From contig NZ_JACJPX010000022.1 of the NCBI RefSeq assembly GCF_014696315.1, forward strand, positions 43,224-107,223: a DNA stretch of 64,000 bases. Reading direction: 5' to 3'. Shown in pieces: positions 18,844 through 28,683 of this stretch. Numbering within the stretch: position 1 is the first letter of the stretch; each line of letters opens with the position of its first letter. Source of the DNA: Calothrix membranacea FACHB-236. GTDB lineage: Bacteria; Cyanobacteriota; Cyanobacteriia; Cyanobacteriales; Nostocaceae. A program made the translations under genes and the position numbers. The notes under the pieces are model-generated. The model was not told the DNA's origin, searched no databases, and saw nothing but the letters and a program-made list of their open reading frames with translations.

Positions 18844-19729
18844 TGGCTTAACTCCTGGATACAAAAAATACTCTAATTTGGATGCTATAAATCGTCAGAA
18901 TAGCAGACAGAATACTGGTTTTTTGACGATAAATTGGGAATAAAAAAACTAACACAACCACTGTTTTATAAGCTTTTCAGCTTTTTTGATAGACATTGCT
19001 GATCAAGGTTTTACTTCAGTATTATCAGTGTATATACTTAGAAATATTTGACTGATATTGATATGTTATTTTATACAAAAAACTTGCGATCGCCTACTTC
19101 TTTTACGTAGGAATGTACCTAACCTTTCCCTTTTACCTAACAACACTTGACTTAATTTGCTTTCAGCACGCTTATCTGAAAAGGAAGCAGGGAACTATAG
19201 AGAATCGAAAAATCAAATCCGATGATGAAAAAATATAGGAATAATGGTGCCTTACTCTCAGCGCTCACGCACCCTACATATATTTAAAAAATTTGATATA
19301 AGTTTTGAGATTACTTTTTGAAGCTTTTAATAGGAAACTACAACAAATTAGATTTATTAATTTTTTCCTGTTCCCTTCTCAGGCAATAATTTCATTAAGC
19401 TAATCAAATAACGATAATTTAATAAATAATATTTATTTAAGTTCTTTAGCTCTCAATGTGTGCAATTGCATCAAACAATACAGATAATCATTTAATATCA
19501 ATCTACTAAGATCATGTAGCGTATTTATCAGTATATTTTAAAGATATAAATTAAGAATTAAATTGTGTATATTTTGATTAAAATTAGCTTGTGATTTCTA
19601 GAATTGACGCAGTAAAGTACTTTAAAGTTGAAGCAAATTACCTGATGAGATAAATTGCAGCTACACTGACCATCTCTAGGACAAAATACTTGCAACTATG
19701 TGTACACCAATCATTGCAACCGTGTTGAG
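18844..19729. other. AT-rich 886-base intergenic region
   Basis: This separates the H-NOX operon (minus) from the extended hyp cluster (plus), so both promoters should be here. Contents are AT-rich sequence, one HIP1-like site near 19087 and a degenerate ACGCACCCTACA repeat near 19267. I looked for NtcA sites (GTA-N8-TAC) and found only imperfect ones (GTA-N6-TAC near 19108). No coding region is supported. Confidence 0.5.
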
Positions 19730-20719
19730 ATGACCCCAAGCATTACAGATTCAACAGTTAAGGCCGCGATCGCAGCTATTGCATCGGAGTCAGCAACGAC
19801 ACAAGAGAAAATCGAAATGTTGATTGAGTTGGCACAGGGTTTACAGAAAAAACCCAAAACTGCTCAAGATTTATGGAGTACAGTGGATCTGTATAAACGA
19901 GCTTGCGAAATGTGTGGAGAAGATTATCCTCTATTGAAAGCTAGGGCTAAGGTGGGTATAGCTAGTGCGTTGAGATCCATTCCTGATGAGGGGACGGAAT
20001 TACTACTACAAGCAAAAACAGCTTATACAGAAGCACTCCCAATTTTGCAACAATTAGCTTCTAAAGAAGAAATAGCGGAAGCACAGATGAATTTGGGGCT
20101 AGTTTTGCAATCTCTCGTACCGTTTAATTTAGCCCAAATTGCCGATAGCATTAAAGCTTATCAAGACGCATTGCGGGTATTTACTCCCCAGAATTACCCA
20201 GAAGAATACGCAATTTTACACAATAATATTGCAATTGCTTACCTCTCAATTTCTACGGGAATGGAACAAAAGCAATTGTGTGAAGGTTTAGCTGTACAAA
20301 CATTTGAAGCAGCACTGAAGCAGATAAACCTGATTGAAAATCCCCGAGAATATGCGATGTTGCAAAATAATTTAGGGAATGCTTTGCAATATCTCCAGAG
20401 TACCCATCCTATAGAGAATAATTTACGAGCGATCGCAGCTTATGAAGAAGCATTAAAAGTTCGTAATTCTCATGATACCCCGTTGGAATACGCTAACACA
20501 ATTTCTAACAAAGCTAACGCCCTGTTTAATCTACCAGATGACCTAGAGAAACCAGAAAATGGAAATCCTCAAAATCTGTTAAAGGCACGTAGTTACTATC
20601 AAGAAGCTTGGGAAATATTCACAGAGTATCAACAATTAGAACAAGCACAAGTTGTAGCTCAAGCCCTTCAAGAACTTGAAACCGAACTTAAACTGCAACA
20701 GGATAAACTTGATAATTAG
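19730..20719 (+). CDS. TPR protein of the extended hyp cluster
   Basis: The protein is about 329 residues and almost wholly helical. Repeats of the type LLKARAKVGIASALRS, EIAEAQMNLGLVLQSL, YAILHNNIAIAYLSI, YAMLQNNLGNALQYL and YANTISNKANALFNL are spaced like TPR pairs. In heterocyst-forming Nostoc strains a TPR gene lies upstream of hypF among genes proposed to help hydrogenase small-subunit maturation; this matches that position. The ATG at 19730 is chosen over the GTG at 19700. The next gene starts 506 bases later, so co-transcription with hypF is plausible but the gap is long. Function is inferred from context only. Confidence 0.82.
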   Translation: MTPSITDSTVKAAIAAIASESATTQEKIEMLIELAQGLQKKPKTAQDLWSTVDLYKRACEMCGEDYPLLKARAKVGIASALRSIPDEGTELLLQAKTAYTEALPILQQLASKEEIAEAQMNLGLVLQSLVPFNLAQIADSIKAYQDALRVFTPQNYPEEYAILHNNIAIAYLSISTGMEQKQLCEGLAVQTFEAALKQINLIENPREYAMLQNNLGNALQYLQSTHPIENNLRAIAAYEEALKVRNSHDTPLEYANTISNKANALFNLPDDLEKPENGNPQNLLKARSYYQEAWEIFTEYQQLEQAQVVAQALQELETELKLQQDKLDN

Positions 20720-21225
20720 GGACTGGCAAGTAATAAAATTCTATCGCTATTGTTGAGTGTTGACTGTTGACTGTCACGACTTGAAGCGAAATAATTTATT
20801 GTTTGGATTTGTCTAAATGCTTTCTCACTGATTAATCATTTCTCTACCCTGACGCTTAAGCCAGCTAAAGGGTAGAATTTTCAATGTTTACACCTAAAAA
20901 CGCAAATCAGCACATTTAAACAAAGTTGCTAGTGCTGATACAGTAGGGCTGAATTTTTGGTGAGAAAATACAAATGGCAAAATAATTTGTAATTGTTGAC
21001 GCTGTTATACCAATTGAAATAATGTTTGCGACATATCAATATATTCTAGAGGGCAAGGCATTGCCTTGCCCCTACAATCTGTCACATTCTTTTTAAAAAT
21101 TGGTATTACAAATGTAATTACGAATTACGAATTACGAATTATTAATTACGTAGCTTGCTTCTCTCCAGAGGTGGGTATTACGAGTTAGCATTTTGTCAAC
21201 AACTATCAGCATTCATCTGCGGTTA
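20720..21225. repeat. Intergenic repeats upstream of the NHL gene
   Basis: GGGCAAGG (21051-21058) and CCTTGCCC (21064-21071) form a hairpin typical of dispersed cyanobacterial repeats. TTACGAA heptamers run over 21118-21150, followed by ACGTAGCTTGCTTCTCTCC, which resembles the repeat at 52190-52240. TGTTGACTG units occur near 20755. No gene is supported. Confidence 0.7.
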
Positions 21226-22443
21226 ATGTACAACTCGATTAAGATTACTCCTAACTCTTCATTACCGACAGAAGCCACAGGAATTGCAGCAAAATTGCCT
21301 TTGTCACCTGCAGGTGCAGAAGTGATTTTAGGTGCAACTCTAGAATCAGAAACATTCGTGATGCCTTTAGCACCGAGTCCCATAACAATGTTTGGCCCTC
21401 GTGGTGCTTGTTTAATCTCAGAAACTGGGCCATTGTGGGTATCTGATACAGGACATCATCGATTATTAGGATGGCGAAATTTACCAACTACAGATAATCA
21501 AAGTGCTGATTGGGTAATTGGACAACCAGACTTTTACCATGAAGGACAAAATGCTAAAGGAACACCAGGAAGAGCAACTGTTAGCGTCCCAACAGGGATT
21601 TGTCGCTGCGGTTCTGGATTAGCTGTTGCTGATGCTTGGAATCACCGAGTTTTAATTTGGAAAAATTTGCCAGAAGATAGCAATGTGCCAGCAGATTTGG
21701 TGTTAGGACAAGCTAATTTTATCGGCAATGAACCCAATCGGGGTAGTCAATTACCAGATGCAAATACCATGCACTGGCCCTATGGGGTTTTATATCATCA
21801 AGGCAAGCTATTTGTAGCTGACACTGGCAATCGTCGCTTGCTAATTTGGCAGCAATTACCTACAGAAAATGGTCAACCAGCCGATTTAGTGTTGGGGCAA
21901 CCAGATATGATATCTCGTAATGAAAATTGTGGCGCTTCTCCGACTGCTGTGAGTATGCGCTGGTGTCACGATATTGCCTTTTGGGGAGACAATTTAGTTG
22001 TCAGCGATGCGGGTAATAATCGTGTGATGATTTGGCAAGGAATGCCGACAGAAAATAATACTCCTTGTGCAGTAGTATTGGGGCAAAAAGACTTTAATAA
22101 TGTCGAGATGAATCAGGGAATTTATTTTCCCAGCGCCAGTAGTTTAAGTATGCCTTATGGAGTGGATGCGGCTGGTGATTGGTTAGTAGTTGCAGATACC
22201 GCTAACTCTCGCTTGCTAGGATGGAAAAAGCCAGAATCAATTTTATCACTGCAAGGTGCGACGGCAAATGCCTTGGCTGGTCAAGCTAATTTTAAAAATA
22301 AAGGTGAAAATCGAGATTTTGGATTACCGACAAGAGAAAGTTTAAATTGGTGTTACGGTATCAAGATTTGTGGTCAAACTGCGGTAATAGCTGATTCTGG
22401 AAATAACCGAATTTTGCTGTGGCGGTTTAATTATGGCGACTGA
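21226..22443 (+). CDS. NHL-repeat beta-propeller protein next to hypF
   Basis: Six repeats with the core VADxxNxRxLxW can be read (VSDTGHHRLLGW, VADAWNHRVLIW, VADTGNRRLLIW, VSDAGNNRVMIW, VADTANSRLLGW, IADSGNNRILLW), each with a downstream LGQxxF segment. This should form a six-bladed propeller. No signal peptide is seen, so it is probably cytoplasmic. The stop overlaps the hypF start by 11 bases, which implies translational coupling. A similar gene precedes hypF in Nostoc hyp clusters. A scaffold role in hydrogenase maturation is inferred. The start is uncertain: ATG 21226 (405 residues) or TTG 21193. Confidence 0.87.
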   Translation: MYNSIKITPNSSLPTEATGIAAKLPLSPAGAEVILGATLESETFVMPLAPSPITMFGPRGACLISETGPLWVSDTGHHRLLGWRNLPTTDNQSADWVIGQPDFYHEGQNAKGTPGRATVSVPTGICRCGSGLAVADAWNHRVLIWKNLPEDSNVPADLVLGQANFIGNEPNRGSQLPDANTMHWPYGVLYHQGKLFVADTGNRRLLIWQQLPTENGQPADLVLGQPDMISRNENCGASPTAVSMRWCHDIAFWGDNLVVSDAGNNRVMIWQGMPTENNTPCAVVLGQKDFNNVEMNQGIYFPSASSLSMPYGVDAAGDWLVVADTANSRLLGWKKPESILSLQGATANALAGQANFKNKGENRDFGLPTRESLNWCYGIKICGQTAVIADSGNNRILLWRFNYGD

Positions 22444-24859
22444 AGAAATTAGAGTTCGCGGTACTGTTCAGGGTGTAGGTTTTCGCCCTACCGTTTATCG
22501 GATTGCTAAAGCTTGCGATTTGCGGGGAGATGTTTGTAATGATGGACAAGGTGTGTTAATTCGCCTATCTGGTAGCGAAGCAGCCTTGGCAGAATTTATC
22601 GTCAAATTACAGCAAGAATGTCCACCATTAGCGAGAATTGCAGAAATCATCAGAACACCGATTACAGAAGAATTGAATTTTGATGATTTTGCGATCGCCC
22701 ATAGTGTTACTAATAAAATTAAAACAGCCATCTCCCCTGATGCGGCGATTTGTCCCCAATGTCAACAAGAAATTTTTGACCCTTTTAGCCGTTATTTTCG
22801 CTATCCCTTTACCAACTGTACCCATTGCGGCCCCAGATTGAGTATTATTCGTGCCATTCCCTATGACAGATGCAACACCAGTATGTCTGCATTTGCCATG
22901 TGTCCCCAATGCGAACAGGAATACCACGACATCGAAAATCGCCGCTTTCACGCCCAACCTGTAGCTTGCCATATCTGCGGCCCTACTGCTTGGTTAGAAC
23001 GTGCGGATGGTAAATCAGTTACCGCTTCCATGTTCTCTATGTTAGATGATGTTGATGCTGTTTGTAGCCTATTGCAAAAAGGCGAGATTGTCGCCATTAA
23101 AGGCTTAAGCGGGATTCATTTAGCTTGCGATGCTACTCAAGAAGCCACAGTCCAAAAATTGCGTCAGCGTAAAAACCGTTATCATAAACCCTTTGCCTTA
23201 ATGGCTAGGGATATCGACATTATTGCCCAATATTGCACCATTAGTCCGCAAGAACAAGAATTATTAAGGAGTCCCGCAGCACCGATTGTTTTGTTGCGGA
23301 AGCAGGGAATGGGGAATGGGGAATGGGGAATGGGGAATGGGGAAGAGAAATTAAATCAGCAACCTTCAATCCAAAATCCAAAATCCAAAATCCAAAATTC
23401 CATTGCGCCTTCAGTCGCACCAGGGCAAAATCGCCTTGGGTTTATGTTACCTTATACGCCGTTACATCACCTAATTCTCAAGCGGATGAATCGTCCGATT
23501 GTGTTAACAAGTGGCAATTTATCGGATGAACCGCAATGTATTGATAATGAAGAAGCGCTAGAGAAATTAAGCAAAATTGCCGATTATTTTCTGTTGCATA
23601 ATCGAGAGATTGTGAATCGAGTTGATGATTCAGTGGTGAGGGTGGTAGGCGAGAAATTGCAAATCATTCGCCGCGCCAGAGGTTATGCCCCAGCACCTAT
23701 TAATTTACCCCCAGGATTTGATAATATTCCGCAGATTTTAGCAATGGGGAGTGAGTTAAAAAATACCTTTTGTTTACTGCGAGAAGGGCAAGCAATTCTC
23801 TCGCAACATTTAGGAGATTTAGAAAACGCTGCGGCTTTTGATGCCTATCAAGATACATTAAATTTGTACTTAAATTTATTTGAGCATCAACCAGAAGTAA
23901 TTGCGATCGATAAACACCCAGAATATCTCTCAAGCAAACTGGGGAAAGAATTAGCAGCAGCTAATCAGTTGAAAATTTACCCAATCCAGCATCATCACGC
24001 CCATATTGCTGCTTGTATGGCAGAAAATGGCCTTCCTCTCGATGCTTCTCCAGTTTTAGGCATTGCTTTAGATGGCTTAGGTTATGGCGAAGATGGTACA
24101 CTTTGGGGCGGAGAATTTCTGTTAGCAGATTACCGCAAGTTTCAGCGATTAGCAGCATTTAAACCTATAGCAATGATTGGTGGCGCACAAGCTATATATC
24201 AGCCTTGGCGTAACACCTATGCCCATCTCATAGCCGCCGATAGTTGGGAAAATCTCACAACAAACTATGGCGATTTAGAAATATTAAAATTTTTGGAAAA
24301 AAAGCCAATCAAGGTACTAAATCAGCTATTAGAAAAAGGCATTAATTCCCCGAAAGCTTCTTCAGCCGGGCGATTATTCGATGCTGTAGCAGCGGCGATT
24401 GGGATTTGTCGGGAAGAATGTAGCTATGAAGGACAAGCTGCGATCGCAATGGAAGCATTAATTGATGAGCATAGTTTAAATCATCCTAAAGAAAATCCAA
24501 ATTATCCGTTTAATTTTAGCTTTTTCGATAATATTTACTGTATAGACCCTAGCCCTATGTGGTCAGCCTTGCTCAAAGACTTGCAAAATCAGATATCCCA
24601 GGGGATGATAGCGACAAAATTTCATCAGAGTCTAGCCAAAGCAATTGCCCAAATGGTTAAATATCTGACTCAAGAACATCTTATTAATCAGGTCGTCTTG
24701 ACAGGAGGCGTATTTCAAAACTGTATTTTATTAGAGCAAGTTACTAGGGATTTAGAACAATTGGGAATCAAAGTCCTAACTCACAGCTTAGTTCCAGCCA
24801 ACGATGGTGGTATATCTTTAGGTCAAGCTGTAATCGCAGCTGCACAATTAAGCGCTTAA
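22433..24859 (+). CDS. hypF: HypF carbamoyltransferase with STRR-derived insert
   Basis: HypF turns carbamoyl phosphate into the HypE-bound thiocarbamate that becomes the CN ligands of NiFe hydrogenase. The domains are in order: an acylphosphatase domain (RVRGTVQGVGFRPTVYRIA), two zinc-finger-like pairs (CPQCQQE...CTHCGP, CPQCEQE...CHICGP), a YrdC-like domain (IVAIKGLSGIHLACDAT, KRMNRPIVLTSGNLSDEP) and a Kae1-like domain (YPIQHHHAHIAAC, VVLTGGVFQNCILLEQ). Length is 808 residues, longer than the usual 750-780. The excess is residues about 292-324, encoded by tandem GGGGAAT and CCAAAAT repeats that stay in frame inside the YrdC part. It is coupled to the NHL gene. Confidence 0.95.
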   Translation: MATEEIRVRGTVQGVGFRPTVYRIAKACDLRGDVCNDGQGVLIRLSGSEAALAEFIVKLQQECPPLARIAEIIRTPITEELNFDDFAIAHSVTNKIKTAISPDAAICPQCQQEIFDPFSRYFRYPFTNCTHCGPRLSIIRAIPYDRCNTSMSAFAMCPQCEQEYHDIENRRFHAQPVACHICGPTAWLERADGKSVTASMFSMLDDVDAVCSLLQKGEIVAIKGLSGIHLACDATQEATVQKLRQRKNRYHKPFALMARDIDIIAQYCTISPQEQELLRSPAAPIVLLRKQGMGNGEWGMGNGEEKLNQQPSIQNPKSKIQNSIAPSVAPGQNRLGFMLPYTPLHHLILKRMNRPIVLTSGNLSDEPQCIDNEEALEKLSKIADYFLLHNREIVNRVDDSVVRVVGEKLQIIRRARGYAPAPINLPPGFDNIPQILAMGSELKNTFCLLREGQAILSQHLGDLENAAAFDAYQDTLNLYLNLFEHQPEVIAIDKHPEYLSSKLGKELAAANQLKIYPIQHHHAHIAACMAENGLPLDASPVLGIALDGLGYGEDGTLWGGEFLLADYRKFQRLAAFKPIAMIGGAQAIYQPWRNTYAHLIAADSWENLTTNYGDLEILKFLEKKPIKVLNQLLEKGINSPKASSAGRLFDAVAAAIGICREECSYEGQAAIAMEALIDEHSLNHPKENPNYPFNFSFFDNIYCIDPSPMWSALLKDLQNQISQGMIATKFHQSLAKAIAQMVKYLTQEHLINQVVLTGGVFQNCILLEQVTRDLEQLGIKVLTHSLVPANDGGISLGQAVIAAAQLSA
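23305..23400. repeat. STRR tracts inside hypF
   Basis: Four to five GGGGAAT heptamers (23305-23343), a short spacer and four CCAAAAT heptamers (23371-23398) lie within the coding frame. They translate to low-complexity GMGNGEWGMGNGEE and QNPKSKIQN. The flanking residues, PIVLLRKQ before and SIAPSVAPGQNRLGFMLPYT after, are normal HypF sequence. Confidence 0.9.
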
Positions 24860-25059
24860 TTATCCTTAATAAACTGACACCTTGCGGAAATTTCTCTTAT
24901 ATTATCTCTGTGGTTAGCTAATCCGTCGTTATTCTTCTAAAGATTGTAATTCGTTATTAGTCATTTGCCCTGAATAAATACAAATGATTAATGACAAATG
25001 ATAATCTGCCAAACTGAGTTTACAAATTAACTGCATAACACTGCCAAAGGAAAATAAAA

Positions 25060-25320
25060 ATGTGTTTGGGAATCCCCGGTCAAATTGTTGAAATCTCCGA
25101 CGTTAATCATAAGCTAGCCATTGTCAATGTTGGTGGTGTGAAGCGACAAGTAAATATTTCTTGCATAGTCGATGAACAACATCCCCCAGAAGCTTGCATT
25201 GGCGATTGGGTATTAGTTCATGTAGGCTTTGCCATGAATCGCATTAATGAAGCAGAAGCAGCAGAAACATTACAACTATTGCAAGAACTAGCAGCAGCAC
25301 AAGCAGAAGTTAGTGCGTAA
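25060..25320 (+). CDS. hypC: HypC hydrogenase maturation chaperone
   Basis: The 86-residue protein starts MCLGIPGQIVEI, with the essential Cys2 that contacts the iron centre on HypD and then the large-subunit precursor. GGVKRQVNISCIVDE and GDWVLVHVGFAMNRI complete the HypC/HupF fold; the conserved His is in VHVGFA. It lies 200 bases after hypF and 56 bases before hypD. AAAGGAAAATAAAAA precedes the ATG. Confidence 0.97.
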   Translation: MCLGIPGQIVEISDVNHKLAIVNVGGVKRQVNISCIVDEQHPPEACIGDWVLVHVGFAMNRINEAEAAETLQLLQELAAAQAEVSA

Positions 25321-25376
25321 TTCTTGCTCAAAAATCATATTCAAATTAATCCAAAATCCCCATCTCAAATCTTCAG

Positions 25377-26558
25377 ATGAAATACGTTGATGAATTCCGC
25401 GAACCAGCCAAAGCCGAAGGCTTATACCGCGAAATTGCCAAATTAAGCCAGCAGTTAGATAAACCGATCAAAATCATGGAAATCTGTGGCGGGCATACCC
25501 ATTCTATATTTAAGTATGGAATAGAAGACATCTTGCCCGAGTCCATTGAATTAATTCACGGGCCTGGTTGTCCAGTATGCGTCATGCCAAGAGGTAGATT
25601 AGATGATGCGATCGCAATCTCTCAAAATTCTCACGTTATCTTCACCACCTTTGGCGATGCTATGCGAGTCCCCGGTTCCACAACCAGCTTACTGCAAGCC
25701 AAAGCCACAGGCGCAGATATTCGCATGGTGTACTCGCCTCTAGATAGCTTAAAAATTGCTAAAGAAAACCCCAACAAAGAAGTTGTATTTTTCGGCTTAG
25801 GCTTTGAAACCACAGCCCCCAGTACCGCCTTCACTATCCTGCAAGCAGCAGCCGAAAATATCAGCAATTTTAGTATGTTTTGCAATCACGTCCTCGTGAT
25901 CCCCGCCTTGCAAGCATTACTAGATAACCCCGATTTGCAACTTGATGGCTTTGTTGGCCCTGGTCATGTCAGCATGGTAATTGGTACTGACCCATATCAA
26001 TTTATTGCCCAACAATATCATAAACCCATCGTGGTCTCCGGCTTTGAACCCTTAGACATTCTGCAATCGATTTGGATGCTATTGCAACAGCTATTAGAAA
26101 ATCGTTGCGAAGTCGAAAATCAATATAACCGCATTGTACAGCCAGCGGGAAATCAAGTTGCCCTCAAAGCTATCAACCAAGTTTTTATGGCGCGAGAAAC
26201 TTTTGAATGGCGTGGCTTAGGTGACATACCTTATTCCGGCTTACAAATTCGCCCCGAATACGCACAATTCGATGCTGAACAGAAATTTAACATTCCTAAC
26301 CAGAAAGTTGCTGACCATAAAGCTTGTCAATGTGGAGAAATCCTCAAAGGTGTATTGAAACCTTGGCAATGTAAAGTTTTCGGTACAGCTTGCACGCCAG
26401 AAACACCAATTGGTACTTGCATGGTATCTTCCGAAGGTGCCTGTGCGGCTTACTATAAATATGGCAGACTCTCCACCATTGCCAAGAAAACCAACCTAGA
26501 AACTGCCAAAGTAAACATATCTCAAGAACCTCTCCCCGCTTGTGGGACTGCTAGTTAA
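25377..26558 (+). CDS. hypD: HypD hydrogenase Fe-ligand assembly scaffold
   Basis: HypD holds the Fe(CN)2CO unit together with HypC. The conserved cysteine motifs are all here: EICGGHTHSIFKYG, HGPGCPVCVMP, FFGLGFETTAPSTA and GFVGPGHVS. The C-terminal [4Fe-4S] ligands lie in ACQCGEILKG, WQCKVFGTACTPETPIGTC and SEGACAAYYKYG. At 393 residues it has a slightly long C-terminal tail (LETAKVNISQEPLPACGTAS). It follows hypC closely and is probably co-transcribed. Confidence 0.97.
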   Translation: MKYVDEFREPAKAEGLYREIAKLSQQLDKPIKIMEICGGHTHSIFKYGIEDILPESIELIHGPGCPVCVMPRGRLDDAIAISQNSHVIFTTFGDAMRVPGSTTSLLQAKATGADIRMVYSPLDSLKIAKENPNKEVVFFGLGFETTAPSTAFTILQAAAENISNFSMFCNHVLVIPALQALLDNPDLQLDGFVGPGHVSMVIGTDPYQFIAQQYHKPIVVSGFEPLDILQSIWMLLQQLLENRCEVENQYNRIVQPAGNQVALKAINQVFMARETFEWRGLGDIPYSGLQIRPEYAQFDAEQKFNIPNQKVADHKACQCGEILKGVLKPWQCKVFGTACTPETPIGTCMVSSEGACAAYYKYGRLSTIAKKTNLETAKVNISQEPLPACGTAS

Positions 26559-26561
26559 AGA

Positions 26562-26661
26562 CTAGTACAGGTCGGCGTAAATAAAGCTACTTTTCAAACA
26601 GTCACAAGCCTTGATCTATAAACTTTTTGACTTTTGACTTTTGACTTTTGACTTTTGACTT
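26562..26661. repeat. Dispersed repeat, copy 1, ending in TTTTGAC STRR
   Basis: From CTAGTACAG through CGGCGTAAATAAAGCTAC and AAGCCTTGATCTATAAA into five TTTTGAC heptamers, this stretch matches 45838-45925 along its length with scattered differences. It lies between hypD and the tautomerase gene. Confidence 0.75.
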
Positions 26662-26774
26662 AGACGATTTTTGGATTCTGCTTTGCATCTATCAATAAAT
26701 ATCAAAAGATGTGATTAATTGCGGCGAACACTGTTGTAATTCCTAAGTAATCCAACTCGAGGAAAAATAAACTT

Positions 26775-26990
26775 ATGCCATTTGTTACAGTTCAAATTGC
26801 CAAAGGTCACTCAATTGAAAAAAAGCGGAAACTAGTACAAGCCGTAACAGATGCCCTGGTTTCAGCTTTAGGGACTAAACCAGAATGGATCACCGTTCAT
26901 ATTGACGAATTTGAACGTGAAAATTGGGCTGTTGGTGGTCAATTACATTCTGATAAACATAGTGGTAGACACGCAGAAACAGGCAGATAA
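26775..26990 (+). CDS. 4-oxalocrotonate tautomerase-like protein in hyp cluster
   Basis: The 71-residue protein begins MPFVTVQIAKGHSIEKKRKL. After Met removal, Pro1 would be the catalytic base of the tautomerase superfamily. The KRKLVQAVTDALVSALG helix and ITVHIDEFERENWAVGG strand match the 4-OT fold. An equivalent small gene lies between hypD and hypE in Nostoc. Whether it has a role in hydrogenase maturation is unknown. AGGAAAAATAA precedes the ATG. Confidence 0.9.
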   Translation: MPFVTVQIAKGHSIEKKRKLVQAVTDALVSALGTKPEWITVHIDEFERENWAVGGQLHSDKHSGRHAETGR

Positions 26991-27056
26991 CATAGGGGGC
27001 ATAACTACTAACGTTGTGCCCCTATATTAATAGCGATCGCATAGAGGGGAATTTTC

Positions 27057-27467
27057 ATGAACACCGATAATCATCAACGCCAAATATGGCTACTTTGTTT
27101 AATAGGCATTAATATTGTTGCTTCCATTTTGCATTACAGGGACAATATTATCTTATTCAATCAATATGCAAAAGCATCTTGGTTCACATCTCAAATTACA
27201 GATTCTTGTTGGTTGATTATGACACCCTTAGGTTTAGCTGGGTATTACCAATATATTAAGAGGTCTTTCAATTCTGCTTATTTATGTCTGTACATTTATA
27301 TAATCATGAGTCAGTTAACTTTAGGACAATACATAATTACCCCAATGTGGGAACTGTCCATAAAAATGAATACTTTAATTTTATTTGAAACGGTTGCTAC
27401 AATTCCTCTGCTAGCTTTTGTTGCTTGGTCGCAATTATTGCTAAAAGAAGGCAAGCAAGCTACATAA
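27057..27467 (+). CDS. Four-TM membrane protein of unknown function within hyp cluster
   Basis: The 136-residue protein is strongly hydrophobic, with predicted helices at about residues 9-25 (IWLLCLIGINIVASILH), 48-65 (TDSCWLIMTPLGLAGYYQ), 72-92 (AYLCLYIYIIMSQLTLGQYII) and 104-126 (MNTLILFETVATIPLLAFVAWSQ). His26 and several Tyr/Trp lie near the helix ends. I recognise no family. It lies between the tautomerase and hypE on the same strand with small gaps (66 and 112 bases). A role in hydrogenase maturation or nickel handling is speculation. Confidence 0.72.
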   Translation: MNTDNHQRQIWLLCLIGINIVASILHYRDNIILFNQYAKASWFTSQITDSCWLIMTPLGLAGYYQYIKRSFNSAYLCLYIYIIMSQLTLGQYIITPMWELSIKMNTLILFETVATIPLLAFVAWSQLLLKEGKQAT

Positions 27468-27579
27468 TCATTAAAACTATCACCAATAATTTATTAGATA
27501 AAAAGTAGGGTGTGTTGTCGCGTAGCACAACGCACCGCCTTAGCCAATTTCCTAAAACAATAAATTAGAAAAATTCAAC

Positions 27580-28683
27580 ATGGATGTTTTACCAACCAAC
27601 TCAGCACAAAATTCCCTATTTCAAAAAATTGAAAAAATTCGCCGTCGCCAACCAAAAGTGAGAGATACTCATATTACCCTCGCACATGGTAGTGGTGGTA
27701 AAGCCATGCGCGATTTAATAGATGATATTTTTGTCCAAAGTTTTGATAATCCCATTCTCTCCCAACTAGAAGACCAAGCTAGTTTTAACTTAGCCAATCT
27801 CATGCAACAGGGAGACAGATTAGCTTTTACTACTGATTCCTATGTTGTAGATCCCTTATTTTTTCCAGGTAGCGATATTGGAGAATTAGCCATCAATGGC
27901 ACAATTAATGATTTAGCTGTGAGTGGTGCAAAACCTTTATATCTTACCTGTAGCGTAATTTTAGAAGAAGGCTTACCAATAGAAACTTTACGCCGTGTAG
28001 TTACCAGTATGAAAGCAGCCGCGAATCAAGCTGGCGTTCAAATTGTGACTGGTGACACAAAAGTCGTACATCGTGGTGCAGCCGATAAACTGTTTATTAA
28101 TACCGCCGGTATTGGTGTAATTCCTCTAGGAATTGAGATTTCAGCCCATAAAATTCAACCAGGAGATGCCATAATTATTAATGGCGAATTAGGAAATCAT
28201 GGCGCAGCAATTTTAATTGCTCGTGGTGAATTAGCATTAGATACTAATATTGAAAGCGACTGTCAACCATTGCATGGTTTAGTAGAAACCATCCTCAATG
28301 TTTGCCCAGAAGTTCATGCAATGCGGGATGCAACTCGTGGTGGTTTAGCCACAGTTTTAAACGAATTTGCCCTCAGTTCAGATGTAGGAATCCGACTCTA
28401 CGAACAATCTATTCCAGTTAGGGAAGAAGTCAAAGGAGTTTGCGAACTTCTTGGTTTAGATCCCTTATATCTTGCCAACGAAGGTAAGTTAGTAGTAGTA
28501 GTACCCGGACAACAAGCAGAAGCAGTTTTAGCAGCCATGAAATCTCACCCAGCCGGCAAAGATGCTTCAATTATTGGTGAAGCTATCCCCTCACCTTCAG
28601 GTATAGTTTTATTAAAAACTATTTTCAATGCCGAACGAATTGTTGATATGTTAGTAGGCGACCAATTACCCAGAATTTGTTAA
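27580..28683 (+). CDS. hypE: HypE thiocarbamate dehydratase
   Basis: HypE accepts the carbamoyl group from HypF on its C-terminal cysteine and dehydrates it to thiocyanate using ATP. The protein ends LPRIC, the exact motif needed. The PurM-like fold is visible in ITLAHGSGGKAMRDLI, FTTDSYVVDPLFFPG, LAINGTINDLAVSGAKPLYL, VTGDTKVVHRG and MRDATRGGLATVLNEFA. At 367 residues it carries a somewhat long N-terminus (about 25 residues before the core). A hairpin repeat follows at 28781-28797. Confidence 0.97.
   Translation: MDVLPTNSAQNSLFQKIEKIRRRQPKVRDTHITLAHGSGGKAMRDLIDDIFVQSFDNPILSQLEDQASFNLANLMQQGDRLAFTTDSYVVDPLFFPGSDIGELAINGTINDLAVSGAKPLYLTCSVILEEGLPIETLRRVVTSMKAAANQAGVQIVTGDTKVVHRGAADKLFINTAGIGVIPLGIEISAHKIQPGDAIIINGELGNHGAAILIARGELALDTNIESDCQPLHGLVETILNVCPEVHAMRDATRGGLATVLNEFALSSDVGIRLYEQSIPVREEVKGVCELLGLDPLYLANEGKLVVVVPGQQAEAVLAAMKSHPAGKDASIIGEAIPSPSGIVLLKTIFNAERIVDMLVGDQLPRIC

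Noticed and set aside
18844..19729. NtcA-activated promoter in front of the hyp region
   Set aside because: Only GTA-N6-TAC and other imperfect matches were found; none has the right N8 spacing with a -10 box.
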